The notes under the pieces are model-generated. The model saw nothing but the letters and a program-made list of their open reading frames with translations, was not told where the DNA came from and ran no database searches. A DNA stretch of 64,000 nucleotides from Castor canadensis (Eukaryota > Chordata > Mammalia > Rodentia > Castoridae): NCBI RefSeq assembly GCF_047511655.1, contig NC_133399.1:3041333-3105332 (forward strand). Reading direction: 5' to 3'. The position numbers and the translations under genes are program-made. Position 1 is the stretch's first letter. Each line of letters begins with the position of its first letter. Shown piece by piece: positions 22,067 through 33,700 of this stretch.

Positions 22067-23512
22067 TTTATTTTTTTATTTTTATTTTTTTTTCATTTTT
22101 GAAAACTTATCACATGATGTTTCTTTTTTTTTATTCATATGTGCATACAAGGCTTGGGTCATTTCCCCCCCTGCCCCCACCCCTTCCCTTCCCATCCACT
22201 CTGCCCCTTCACTCTGCACCCCATCCCCTCAATACCCAGCAGAAACAATTTTGCCCTTATTTCTAATTTTGTTGTAGAGAGAGTATAAGCTATAATAGGA
22301 AGGAACAAGGGTTTTTGCTGGATGAGATAAGGATAGCTATACAGGGAGTTGACTCACATTGATTTCCTGTGTGTGTGTGTGTTACCTTCTAGGTTAATTC
22401 TTTTTGATCTAACATTTTCTCTAGTTCCTGGTCCCCTTTTCCTATTGGCCTCAGTTGCTTTTAAGGTATCTGCTTTAGTTTCTCTGCATTAAGGGCAACA
22501 AATGCTAGCTAGTTTTTTAGGTGTCTTACCTATCCTTACCCCTCCCTGTGTGCTCTCGCTTTTATCATGTTCTCAAAGTCCAATCCCATTGTTGTGTTTG
22601 CCCTTGATCTAATGTCCACATATGAGGGAGATCATATGATTTTTGGTCTTTTGGGCCAGGCTAACCTCACTCGAATGATGTTCTCCAATTCCATCCATTT
22701 ACCAATGAATGATAACATTTCATTCTTCTTCATGGCTGCATAAAATTCCATTGTGTATAGATACCACATTTTTTTAATCCACTCGTCAGTGGTGGGGCAT
22801 CTTGGCTGTTTCCATAACTTGGTTATTGTGAATAGTGCTGCAATAAACATGGGTGTGCAGGTGCCTCTGGAGTAACCTGTGTCACAGTCTTTTGGGTATA
22901 TCCCCAAGAGTGGTATTGCTGGATCAAATGGGAGATCAATGTCTAGCTTTTTAAGTAGCTTCCAAATGTTTTTCCAGAGTGGTTGTACTAGTTTACATTC
23001 CCACCAACAGTGTAAGAGGGTTCCTTTTTCCCTGCTTCCTCGCCAGCACATGTTGTTGGTGGTGTTGCTGATGATGGCTATTCTAACAGGGGTGAAGTGG
23101 AATCTTAGTGTGGTTTTAATTTGCATTTCCTTTATTGCTAGAGATGGTGAGCATTTTTTCATGTGTTTTTTGGGCATTTGAATTTCTTCTTTTGAGAAAG
23201 TTCTGTTTAGTTCACTTGCCCATTTCTTTATTGGTTCATTAGTTTTGGGAGAATTTAGTTTTTTAAGTTCCCTATATATTCTGGTTATCAGTCCTTTGTC
23301 TGATCTATAGCTGGCAAATATTTTCTCCCAGTCTGTGGGTGGTCTCTACAGTTTAGAGACCATTTCTTTTGATGAACAGAAGCTTTTTAGTTTTATGAAG
23401 TCCCATTTATCTATGCTATCTCTTGGTTGCTGAGCTGTTGCGGTTCCATTGAGAAAGTACTTGCCTATAGCTAATAGTTCCAAAGTATTTCCTACTCTTT
23501 CCTGTACCAACT

Positions 23513-23926
23513 TTAGAGTTTGACGTCTGATATTAAGATCCTTGATCCATTTGAGTTAATATTGGTATATGGTGATAAACATGGATCTAGTTTCAGTTTT
23601 TTGCAGACTGCTAAACAGTTCTCCCAGCAGTTTTTGTTGAAGAGGCTGTCTATTCTCCATTGTATATATTTAGCACCTTTGTCAAACATAAGTTGGTTAT
23701 AGTAGTGTGGCTTCATATTAAGTTCTAGTTTTATTGCATTGTGATGAGATGGAAGGCATGGTATAATTTCTATTTTCTTATATTTGCTGAGGCTTGCTTT
23801 GTGCCCCAGGATATGATCTATTTTGGAGAAGGTTCCATGGGCTGCTGAGTAGAATGTATATTGTGTAAAAGTTGGATGAAATGTTCTGTAGACATCAACT
23901 AGGTCCATTTGATCTATGGCATGCAT
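23513..23926 (-). pseudogene. L1-B ORF2 fragment: endonuclease end fused to C-terminal region
   Basis: A 137-codon frame in which the end of the endonuclease region ([13 protein letters not shown]) is fused in frame, after A-I-K-L-E-L-N, to a segment from beyond the reverse transcriptase (M-K-P-H-Y-Y-N-Q). It is a by-product of the internal deletion with no expected activity. Confidence 0.8.
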
Positions 23927-24982
23927 GTTTTAGATCTAGAATTTCTTTATTGATTTTTTTGTTTGGATGCCCTATCTATTGATGATAGAGGGGTGTTAAA
24001 GTCTCCCATGACCACTGCGTTGGAGTTAATATATGCTTTCAGTCCTTCAGCATATCTTTGATGAAATTGGGTGCGTTGACAATGGGTTCATATAGGTTGA
24101 TAATTGTTAATTCCTTTTCTCTATTTCCCCTTTTATTACTATGGAATGTCCTTCTTTATCTCATTTGATCAATGTAAGTTTGAAGTCTACTTTGTCAGAG
24201 ACAAGTATTGCTACTCCTGCCTGTTTTTGGAGGCCATTGCCTTGGTAAACCTTTTTCAGCCTTTCACCTTAAGTCTTTGCTTGTTTCTATCGATGAGCTG
24301 GGTCTCCTGTAAACAAAAAATTTTTGAATCTTTCTTTTTAATCCAGTACATCAAATGGTACCTTTTGATGGAGGAATTAAGTCCATTAACATTAAGTGTT
24401 AGTACTGGTAGGTATGTGGTGATTCCTGTCATTTAGTTGTCTTAATTGTTTGAAGGCTTGATTGTGTGTAGCTAAATCAATGTTACTCTCTACTTGCTTG
24501 CTTTTTCTTTCCATGTAGTTTGCTACCACCTGCCCTTTCATGGTTATGTTTGGTTTCACTTTCTGTGTGCAGAATCCCTTGAAGAATCTTTTGTAGTGGT
24601 GGCTTGGTGGTTATATATTGTTTTAGTTTCTGCTTATCATGGAAGATTTTTATGGCTCCACCTATTTTGAATGATAGTTTTGCTGGGTAGAGTATCCTAT
24701 GGTTGAAGATATTTTCATTCAGTGCCCAGAAGACCTCACCCCAAGCTCTTCTTGCTTTTAATGTTTCTATTGAGAAGTCTGCTGTGATTTTGATGGGTTA
24801 CCTTTGTATGTTATTTGTTTTTTCTCTCCTATAGCCCTCAATATTCTTTGTCTAGTCTCTCTACTTGTTGTTTTAATGATATCATGGGGTAGTTGTATTT
24901 TGGTCAGGTGTGTTTGGAGTTCTGGAGGATTCCTTTACCTGTATGTACATAGTTTTCTCTAGATTTGGGAACTTTTGTGTAA

Positions 24983-25847
24983 TTATTTTTTTGAATATAT
25001 TATGCAATCCTTTGCTTGCACCTCTTCTCCTTCTTCAATGCCCATGATTCTTAGATTTGATCTTTTGATGGAGTCAGTAAGTTCTTGCATTTTCCTTTCA
25101 CAGGTCTTGAGTTGTTTAACTAATAGTTCTTCGGTTTTTCCTTTAACTACCATTTCATCTTCAAGTTCTGAGATTCTGTCATCTGCTTGTTCTAGTCTGC
25201 TGGATTGACCTTCCATTTTGTTTTGCATTTCTGTTCTGTTCTTTTTCTGAGGTTTTCCATATCCTGGGTCTCTTCCTTTTTAATATTGTCTATTTTTTTC
25301 CTGAGTTCATTTATCACTTTATTTATCGTGTTCTTTATTTCACTTTGGTGTTTATACAGTGCTTCTATACTTTTTGTTATTTGTTCTTGTGCTTTCTCAA
25401 ATTTCGTTTTTTATTGTCTTGGAATTTCTTGAATGTCTCCTGTATATTTTGGTTGACCATATCCTGTATCATCTCTATAAAATTCTCATTGATTATTTGC
25501 AGGATTTCTTCTTTCAGAGTGTTCTTGTGGGCTTCATTGGGTTCATTGGCATAGTTTAACTTCGTTTTGTTGGAGTCTGGATCTGGGCATCTGTTTTCTT
25601 CATTTCCCTCTGGTTCCTGTACTAATTTATTTTTTGGGGAAAATGGTTTCCTTCTTTTTTCCATCTTCCCATTGTTGTCCTTGCTATTGTTACTATCCCT
25701 GTACTCTATGTAATTCAGTATTGTGTAGCTTTTAATAATAATAATGGTGATACCTGGAATGGAAGGGTGAGAGGAGAGGGAAAGCAAAGAAGGTAAAGAA
25801 AAAGGGGAAAAAACAAAATAAAACAAACAAACAAAAAACCCAAACAA
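24983..25847 (-). pseudogene. L1-B ORF1 remnants
   Basis: Two frames (25377-25847 and 24983-25228) carry the ORF1 N-terminus ([12 protein letters not shown]) and coiled coil ([16 protein letters not shown]), separated by indels. The consensus M-T-G-R-Q start is altered. Confidence 0.8.
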
Positions 25848-27049
25848 AAAAAAAACAGAGCCAAAGAAATAGACAGGAAGAGATAATGCAATAATTAATG
25901 GTAAGCTAAACAGACATTAGAGAGACAGAGAGAGGGTAATAATAAAAAAAAGAAGAAAGGAGAAAAATCCCCAAGCTCAAATGCAATAAAGTTTCAGTCT
26001 TAATAATTTTGGTGTTAGTACTTCAGCCTCCAGTCCTGAAGAATTCTCGGTGTCTGAGAAGTAGTTCTGTCATTTTCTCATCAAAGGAGAAAAAACAAAA
26101 AACAATAGCAAACAAAAAAATCCCAAGTTCCAATGCAGTACAGTTTCAGTTAGTCCTTCAGCATCCAGTCCTAGTTCTGTCATTTTCTCTTCAAAGGAAG
26201 AGAAAAAAATGGCAATCTGGAGACAGCTTTGTGAATGTCTATCTGAGGCTGCCAGTCACCTGCCTCCTACTGTCAGCCATCTGTTGCTGCAGGCTTTGTT
26301 TATTTAGAGTTCTCCTGGACCCATGCCCCTTTTGTTTTCTCCAGTGTACAGCCTGACCTGCCTTTTGCAGTTGCAGTCTTTTTTTTTTTATTTAGAGTTC
26401 ATGTGGGGATGTGCCCCTCACCCAGTTTCCAGTGGAGCATGCCTCACTTTAGCCACTGTTGGAAGTCTTTCCCCCTCTAAGCACATTGGGGGAGTGGCGC
26501 TACTCCTGCCTTCTCTGGCCAGCTTGTTTATTTACAGTTCCATGAAGGCATGCCTCTCCCCCACTCTCTGGAGCTCAGGGTGCCCCACGCTCTTTGCTAC
26601 ATGTCTTTTTTTTTCCAGCTGCTTGTATATTATTCAGTTTGTTTTTTTCTCTTTTTTTTCCTGGGTTGGGGTCAGTCTATCAAGGAGTCTATGCTGATCT
26701 GGCCCAGGGTTGTTTGTGGGAGTACCATGTGCCGCTTAGCTCACCTGGTGGTCTGCTTCTCCCAAGCAGGTTAGGCGCTGGTGTCTGGTGGCATGAGAGC
26801 CCTCCTGGTTTCTCTGTTTAACGTGAAGTGGGGATGCCATGTGTAGGTTGGGGGTGTGGAGATGTCAGAGTTTTGCCTCTTCTTGGTGATTTTTCCTGCA
26901 AGGTGTATCTCCAGCATCTCTCCAAGATTTTACTTTAGGAAGCACTCTTTCTGCTTCCTCCCTCTAGTTGCCATATTGGAATCCTCCACTTTACCATTTA
27001 ATGTGTAATTTCTTTGCTTTGGTTCCTCATATCCTGTTTTCTCTTTAGA

Positions 27050-27140
27050 GATGGATTCTGTCCATAGGTTCCAGGCCAGCCTTGTTCTTGTGGTGTTCCT
27101 GCTTTGACCTCTTATAAGCATGGACCACTACACCCAGCTT
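27050..27140 (-). repeat. Composite SINE fragment, antisense
   Basis: The reverse complement of the right end is 'agctgggtgtagtggtccatgcttataag', the SINE 5' start; 'ccaggccagccttg' on the + strand suits the body. Diverged. Confidence 0.6.
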
Positions 27141-27700
27141 TTAATATTTAATTTGTAACAATCTCTTTTCCTCCCTTTTCTTTCTCTCCCCTTTTATCTT
27201 CTTTCTTAAATTTGATCAGTTTTCACTGTTTCTTCTTTCTTCTTCTTTCTATTGTCCCCCTTTAAAAATATTTCTTTCACTATCATTCTTTTCTGTTTGG
27301 TTATGAGCTTGCTGTGGGTTTTCCATTCTTATTTTGCCTTTAGTTAGATCTTTACTATCTCTTCTCTTCTTTGCTATTTCCTACTTTTTCTAGTATTATT
27401 CTCTAGCATTTATTTTTATTATCTTTCTTCCACACCTATCCTAATTAACTTATATCTTCTTAGTTCATACAGGCTTATCTTCCCTTTTTTCTTACTGTTA
27501 CTGGTGTTGTGGTGGTAGCTGTCCCTTTAATTAGTTATTACAGTATTTCATGGTGCGTTTGGCTATACATTGTGGTTGTTACCACAGTTAATTTTGTTCT
27601 CTCTTAGTGATGTTTGACATAGACATGGTGTGTAAAGCATGTTGCATGAATTTTCAGGTATTGAGATACACACTAGTCTACTTGTGAGAAACTGCACACA
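27141..27700. other. Pyrimidine-rich low-complexity DNA
   Basis: T/C-rich with 'ctggtgttgtggtggtagctgtccc' near 27500-27525, which recalls the antisense ORF1-start/5'UTR region of the young L1 family ('tggtgttgttactgtccctg'). It may be a degenerate older L1 5' region. No gene. Confidence 0.3.
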
Positions 27701-28660
27701 AAACCTAATACCATGTTTTCTCTCACATGTGAAATCTACAAAATAAAAAAAACATAAAAGTAGAAAACTAGAAGAGGGACTATTAGGGAAAAGGATCAGG
27801 AAAAGTGACAAATCAGATAAATAAGGGTAATGTGTTGGGTGAATGTGATCAAAATATGAAATATACATGTATGAAAATGTCATGATGAAACCATATTCTA
27901 TTATTAATATATGCTGGTAAAATTCATTGAGATTACATTTCACTCCAATCAGAATGACCATTATTTTAAACAATAACCATTGCTTGTCAGGATGTAAAGA
28001 AAAATTAAGCCTTATACACTGTAATTGGGACTTTAACTTAGTACAGACATTATGAAAAACTGAAATTTCCTAAAAAAAAACCTAAAAATATATCTACTAT
28101 ACAATTCAGCTATCTTATGACTGGATATATGCGAGACAGAAAACAAGCCAACATATAAAAGAGATAGCTACATACCTATAATTATTGTGGCACTATTCAC
28201 AATAAACAAGATAAGGAATCAGCCTAGATGATCATTGTCAGATGAATGGATACAAATTATGATATTTGTGTGTATATGTATGTGTGTATATATATATATA
28301 TATATATTAGAGTATCATCCAGTCATAAGAAAAGAATGAAATTATGTCCTTTGTAAGAAATTTGATGGTCCTGGAAGTGACCTTTCATGCACAGTTAGTC
28401 AAGCAGAGACTGGTAAGCATCACACAATTTCTACTATAGTTGAAAACCAAAAAATGTCACCTTAAAGAAGAAGAGGTATGATTAGGAAAGAGGAAAGATA
28501 CTTGGGAAGAGTAAGAAAAAAGAAGGCAAAAGAGTATCAGCAAAATATATTTTGCATGTAAATATCAGAGTAAAATCTCTTCATTTGTACAATTAATATG
28601 ATTGAATAGTTGTAACTGTAAAATAATCACTAATAATTATCAAAGAAATGTATCTTCAAG
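27700..28660 (+). repeat. Old L1 3' ends, sense (two pieces)
   Basis: 27700-27920 is a 3'UTR ('atgttttctctcacatgtgaaatctac...gtgaatgtgatcaaaatatg...catgtatgaaaatgtc'). From about 27925 the ORF2 3' end resumes ('tttcactccaatcagaatgaccattat', 'gaatgaaattatgtcctttg') and another tail follows to about 28640. It contains the alternating TG/TA tract at 28268-28308. Confidence 0.65.
28268..28308 (+). repeat. (TG)/(TA) mixed microsatellite
   Basis: An alternating purine-pyrimidine tract, 'gtgtgtatatgtatgtgtg' followed by (TA)n. Confidence 0.9.
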
Positions 28661-28669
28661 CTACAGTTT

Positions 28670-29375
28670 AAGATGTTATCACATGCCTTTTGGGCTAGTT
28701 ATTATCCAAAACATGAAAGATAATATGTGTCCATTTAGATGCAGAAATGAGGGAATGTAAGTTAGTGTATTCATTCTGAAAAACATCATCCAGCATCCCA
28801 ATTATTGGGCACATTTCCAAATAATATTAAAAGAGTATGCCTAAGTATCATCTACAGACCCGTGTTAATTCAAAATATTCAAGGTTCGGGATCAAGCTAA
28901 GTTTTCATCAAAGGGAGAGTGCATTTTATATCTCTAGCTCTGTCTATATATCTATATATATCTATATCTATATCACTAGAATATCCTATATACATGGGAT
29001 ACTGCTAAGCCTCTAAAGAAGAAGGAAACCCTGTCACTTTTGTCAACATACATTAACCAAGAAAATATTATGTTCAGTGAAAGAATACAAAAAGTAAAAG
29101 AAAAAGACAAATAGTTACTGTTCTCAGACAGATGCAGAGTGCTTAAATGTTAAACCAATACAGACAGAGGATGAAATTGTGGTTATCATAAGGCTGAGAA
29201 GGAGGTGGAATGGGAGATGCTTTTCAAAAGAAACAAACTTTCAGTTAGACAGAAATAATTTCAAGAGATCAGTCATCCTATTCAATGTACTAATACATAG
29301 ATTGTACACCTGAAATGTGCTGAGAGTACATTTTATGCTTCTGCAGCACTAAAAATATGAAGTACATGAGGCAAT
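28670..29375 (+). repeat. Old L1 ORF2 3' end and 3'UTR, sense, with TATC repeat
   Basis: 'catcatccagcatcccaattattgggcac', 'gggatactgctaagcctctaaagaagaaggaaaccctgtcac', 'gtggttatcataaggctgagaagg' and 'gattgtacacctgaaatgtgctg' follow ancestral L1 3' sequence in order. A TCTA/TA microsatellite (about 28938-28976) sits inside. Confidence 0.65.
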
Positions 29376-30544
29376 GTGTAAGTCAAATAGGCTGAGAGAG
29401 CCATCAAAAATACATATATACTCAAAGCATCTTGCTGTGAAGCATACAATTTATGTTTGTCAATAAAAAAACCCTTGTGATAAAAAATAAATAAGAGATT
29501 AGAGGGCTGGGAGCAGACCTGTATTCAAATCCCAGTATTGCCCAAAACTAAAAGCAATGAAAATTCTATCACAAACCTTTTCTATGACGAGTGGAAGAAC
29601 AAAGGATACGACAAGAGCATGTAAGGCTTGGCTCAAGAACACAGTTATTTTTAGGTATGATGTGTGAAACTATATAATGATGAGGATTTGAAACAGAATG
29701 CAGTGGACAAACTCAGAATACCAGGTTGAGGGTAAAATAGTCTGAATTCATCAAGTGCTAGAAATTGCAGATGAACTTCTAGTCATTGCTGCATTGCATC
29801 CCACTCCATGATTTGTAAAACATGATGCTCATTTATTTCAGCAGGGGTCACTATTATATGAGTGACATTGGACACCAAATAAAGTACTTTCTGTGAGTTG
29901 CAACAGTTGTCCTCTGTAACTGAACTCAGCCCTTCCCATGCTCTCTAAAGCACTGTGTGGAATTATGTTACCAGGAGTTTTGTTGATTCCAACACTTGCT
30001 CATTCAAAAATCAGACTTCTAACACAACAACCCATGTACCTTTGAGGGTGCAGGATTATGCAGTCCCATGCGTCAGAACATGGTGGTCCCAAAAGCCTTG
30101 TTGAAACATAATGAAGTCATAGATCCTATAGAAGAAGTAGTCCCAAACATGTTTTTCAAAAGTATTTCTTCACCAAATGGTAGGGTGACAGGTGCAAAGC
30201 CTCAGGCCCTCAGATCCCCAGAGTTCTTGGTTAGGACTGAAGTGAATTAGTGAAAAGACAGAGAGGCAGAGCTGCTCTGATCACAATGAAGTAAGGGTGA
30301 GTGGCATCTCTGCACTGTGACTGCATTGTTAATTCATCTATTTTGCTTCTGGCTGTGCCTTTGCATAGCAAGCCAGTCTTTCACATGGTTTCCACAGCTT
30401 GAGGACATGTAGTGACAGTGGGAATTGTGAAGGACAAAGAGATTGATTTTTACTGCATGAAATTGAGCCTGTGGACATGATCCAGATCTGTCTTTTCATG
30501 TAGATTACACACAGGCTTTGTTTCTGTGTTGAACAAAGCTTAGC
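29376..30544. other. V2R 5' flank
   Basis: A decayed ID-like SINE core at 29505-29555 ('gggctgggagcag...attcaaatcccagtattgc'). Otherwise no recognisable repeat or gene; the promoter of the V2R must lie here or in an upstream untranslated exon, but I see no decisive TATA or initiator element. A 60-codon ATG frame at 30068-30250 has no family resemblance. Confidence 0.4.
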
Positions 30545-30762
30545 ATGTTGCTCTTTCTGATTTTTGTCTTCCTACTCCTGAAGCCTTTACACACATCACT
30601 GTTGGAAAGTCAGAGGTGTTTGCAGTACTTGAGTCCAACCCTCTACAGAGATGGAGATCTCGTGCTTGGTGGATTCTTCCCCCTTTACTACATGAAACAG
30701 GACGCAGAAATATCCCGGCTCTCTTTTCTACTCCAACCAAAAACTGATGTGCAAGTTACAAG
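30545..30762 (+). CDS. V2R exon 1 (signal peptide)
   Basis: The ATG at 30545 has A at -3. It starts a leucine/phenylalanine-rich signal peptide, then a V2R N-terminus with the [10 protein letters not shown] motif typical of class C receptors. It ends in phase 2 at AG/gtaagg; exon 2 supplies the G of the AGG arginine codon. Confidence 0.93.
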
Positions 30763-33700
30763 GTAAGGTCTAGATTGTGTGCATGTATTAAGTGTGGTTA
30801 AGATTCATGTAATTAAATAATCTATGGGTGGAAGGGTTAATACCTCTTGAGAATTATGAAAACTGCAGAGAAATACACACCAATGAATTCTGACGTTCTC
30901 TCCTTTATGATTCCACAATCTTTCATTACCTTTTCTTCTGCTCTTCACTCCATTAAAGACACAGGATAAAACTCAAAATCTTTTGTGTCCTCTCCATCAA
31001 CCTGATAATCATGATCAGTCACTGGGGAAATTAGAACAAATGAGAGTGATGGGACTTCAGTCTATCCTCGAACAAGATCATGGAGTGGGACACATGGGAG
31101 TTCTAGACACTAGCCATAGCTCAAGGTCAGTATCAAGATTAGGAACTCACTCCAGGTTCCTACTGCACATTGTTGAAGTGTGCCTCAAAGAGAAGCCATG
31201 GGTATCTGAAACCCTTACCATATGGTGTCTTCCCAAAGATCAACAATTGAATCCTATCAGACCTGAGGCATTTGAACCCTGGTCCTGAAAGTCAAAAGAA
31301 GAAAAGGAAAACATCTTTCAGAAGGTGTACATGTTCTTCTCTTAGATCGTGATTATTAACTTTTCTAAAACCAACAACAAAAAAAGCACAGGAACTGCAT
31401 TAATCTGAGCTTTATGAAACTGTGTAGCATGTGTCTCTAATACCTGAGTCATCATGTTGATGCTCCATGATGGTTTACATGCAGACAGCCTGTACTTCCC
31501 ACAGGCCCCATTGGTTGTCATAGCCAAGTATGCTTCTAAAACATTCAGCAAATGAACATCCTTATGTCCTCAGAAAATGTTTAAGTAATATGCAGTTTGT
31601 TTCCATGGAGTGTCTCCATCCTTAGGGTTCATTTTGGCATTATTTGGCACTTGTCACTTCACCAGTTTGTCTACCCCTGTAGGAAGTTATTAGTGGGGCT
31701 GCTGACCCTTGCTTTAGACTTCAGCCTGGTCACCTCTCACCCATGTGAGTTCTTCTTCCGGCCCATTATCTATTCCTTCAAATTGTTTCATTTTAAGTCT
31801 TCTTCCTTCTTTGTAACTTAGACTATCATTAGCCAAAGTCTGAAATGGGATTTTTCACGGATATTATTTCATGCCTATGAATTTCTCTGTAACTTATAGC
31901 TACTGCTTGTGTTCATTCTGTTAGTGTTAGAGTGGCAGGCAGAAATTATTAAAGCATGGAATTTTCCATGAGACCAGTATAAAGAGAAGTGTGTGAGCCT
32001 TCCCCCCATGTCACAAAGCTAGAAACCAGATTTTGCAGTCTGCCTTGTGTACTACAGTTAGAGAAATTTCTGCCCACTCATATTCTTCATTTAATATGTC
32101 TAGGTATCACCCAGAATATCAAGTCCTACAATAATTATTCCTAAACTTTTGTAAGTCTCAAAATGGGAATACAATGTGAACTTCACTAAGTAAATTGTGC
32201 TCATAATATCTAACAGTGTATCATGAATGTTATTCCTATAATTAGTGGTCATTGTTGGTGGTGTTTTTATCCCTTACAAGTGTCATTTTGTACCGACATG
32301 GCAACACTTCTTTATCTGATATTGGCTATTTGGGATGTTACTAATTTTGTAGAACTATAAGATGATAAGTATATTCATTTTTCTGTGAATAAGATAATTG
32401 AAATACAATTATTGAAAATTATATATGCTCATTCATAAAGCTGTTTCTTCTTCTTTCTAAATACTTGCTAGACAACCAACTTGTTTTTAGTACACCATTT
32501 GCATGCTCTAAACACTTATTTTTTCATCTGCCCAGCCTCAGCAATCACTGATTTACTTTGGATCTCTGAGATCTGGACATTTCCTACAAATATATTCATG
32601 TCATTTGTGATCTTTTATGACTGCTTTCTTTAGGTTTTTCCATATTCTCAAGTTTTATCCAAGGTGAAACACATGTGTTTAGTGTATTTTTCTTATAAAA
32701 TCCTAATATGTCTGTGTGTTTTGATACTAATTTACTTCTGGTTGCATAGAATAAGATAGGAAGTATTCTTTGATTTCTAATTTTCTGGACACCATTTCTA
32801 GGATTCATACTACTTTTACCTGTAGTATTTGGTTAAAAATCATTGATTTTCTTCTTTTGCAGGCTTGGAATTCTGTAAAAAATCTTATGTTATTATAATT
32901 TTGACTCTGTGTCAAAACATAGCTAATATGTTATGTAGAATGACTGGTTCTATGTTCTATGAGACCAAAGCCATTTTGAAACTTGTTTTGGATATGTCAC
33001 ATACGTATGGATGTAGCATAAAGAAACCCACCAAATGTGGTTTTGAAAAAGAGAGGAGGGAGGAAGGGAGATTAAGGTAATATAACAGAAGGGGTGAACT
33101 TTCTAAAAATATACCATATATGCAATTTCACATAAAACTCTTTGCACTATTAATATATCCTAAATTTTAAAATAATACTTCCCTCAAAATCTTAAAATAA
33201 CTTTTTTTGTTCAAGTTTAATTATTGAACTCACACATAAAAATATATTTATGTATATGCATATTTTTATATCTATATTTATATATCTTTACATGCACATA
33301 AAATATATAATATGTAATATTATAAATATTGTGCAATGTTTAAATCAGGCCAAGTATGTCAGGCTTCACAAATATTTATCATGTTTTCAAGATTTTTTTA
33401 TCTGGCTTTTTGAAATATACACTATATCTTTGTTGTCTATAATCACCCTACTGTGCAATCACACATCATAAGTTCTTACTTCTATCTAAATGTAACTTAG
33501 TATCCATTGATCAAACTTTACACATTCCTCTCCTTCTTACTATTGCCAGCATCTTGTAATGACCATTGTACTCTCAACTTCCTGGAGATAAGCTTAGACA
33601 GATTTCATATGTGAGTGACATCATGAGGTACTTCTCATTCTGGACTTATTTCACTTTACACAACATATTTCTATTTGATCTGTGTTATAACATATGATAG

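Noticed and set aside
23700-23730. The L1-B internal deletion as a spliced L1 RNA that was retrotransposed.
   Set aside because: The downstream side could follow an AG, but the upstream side has no GT at the join in the L1-1 or L1-3 sequence.
30068-30250. A 60-codon ATG frame just upstream of V2R exon 1.
   Set aside because: No family resemblance, no signal peptide, and length within chance expectation.
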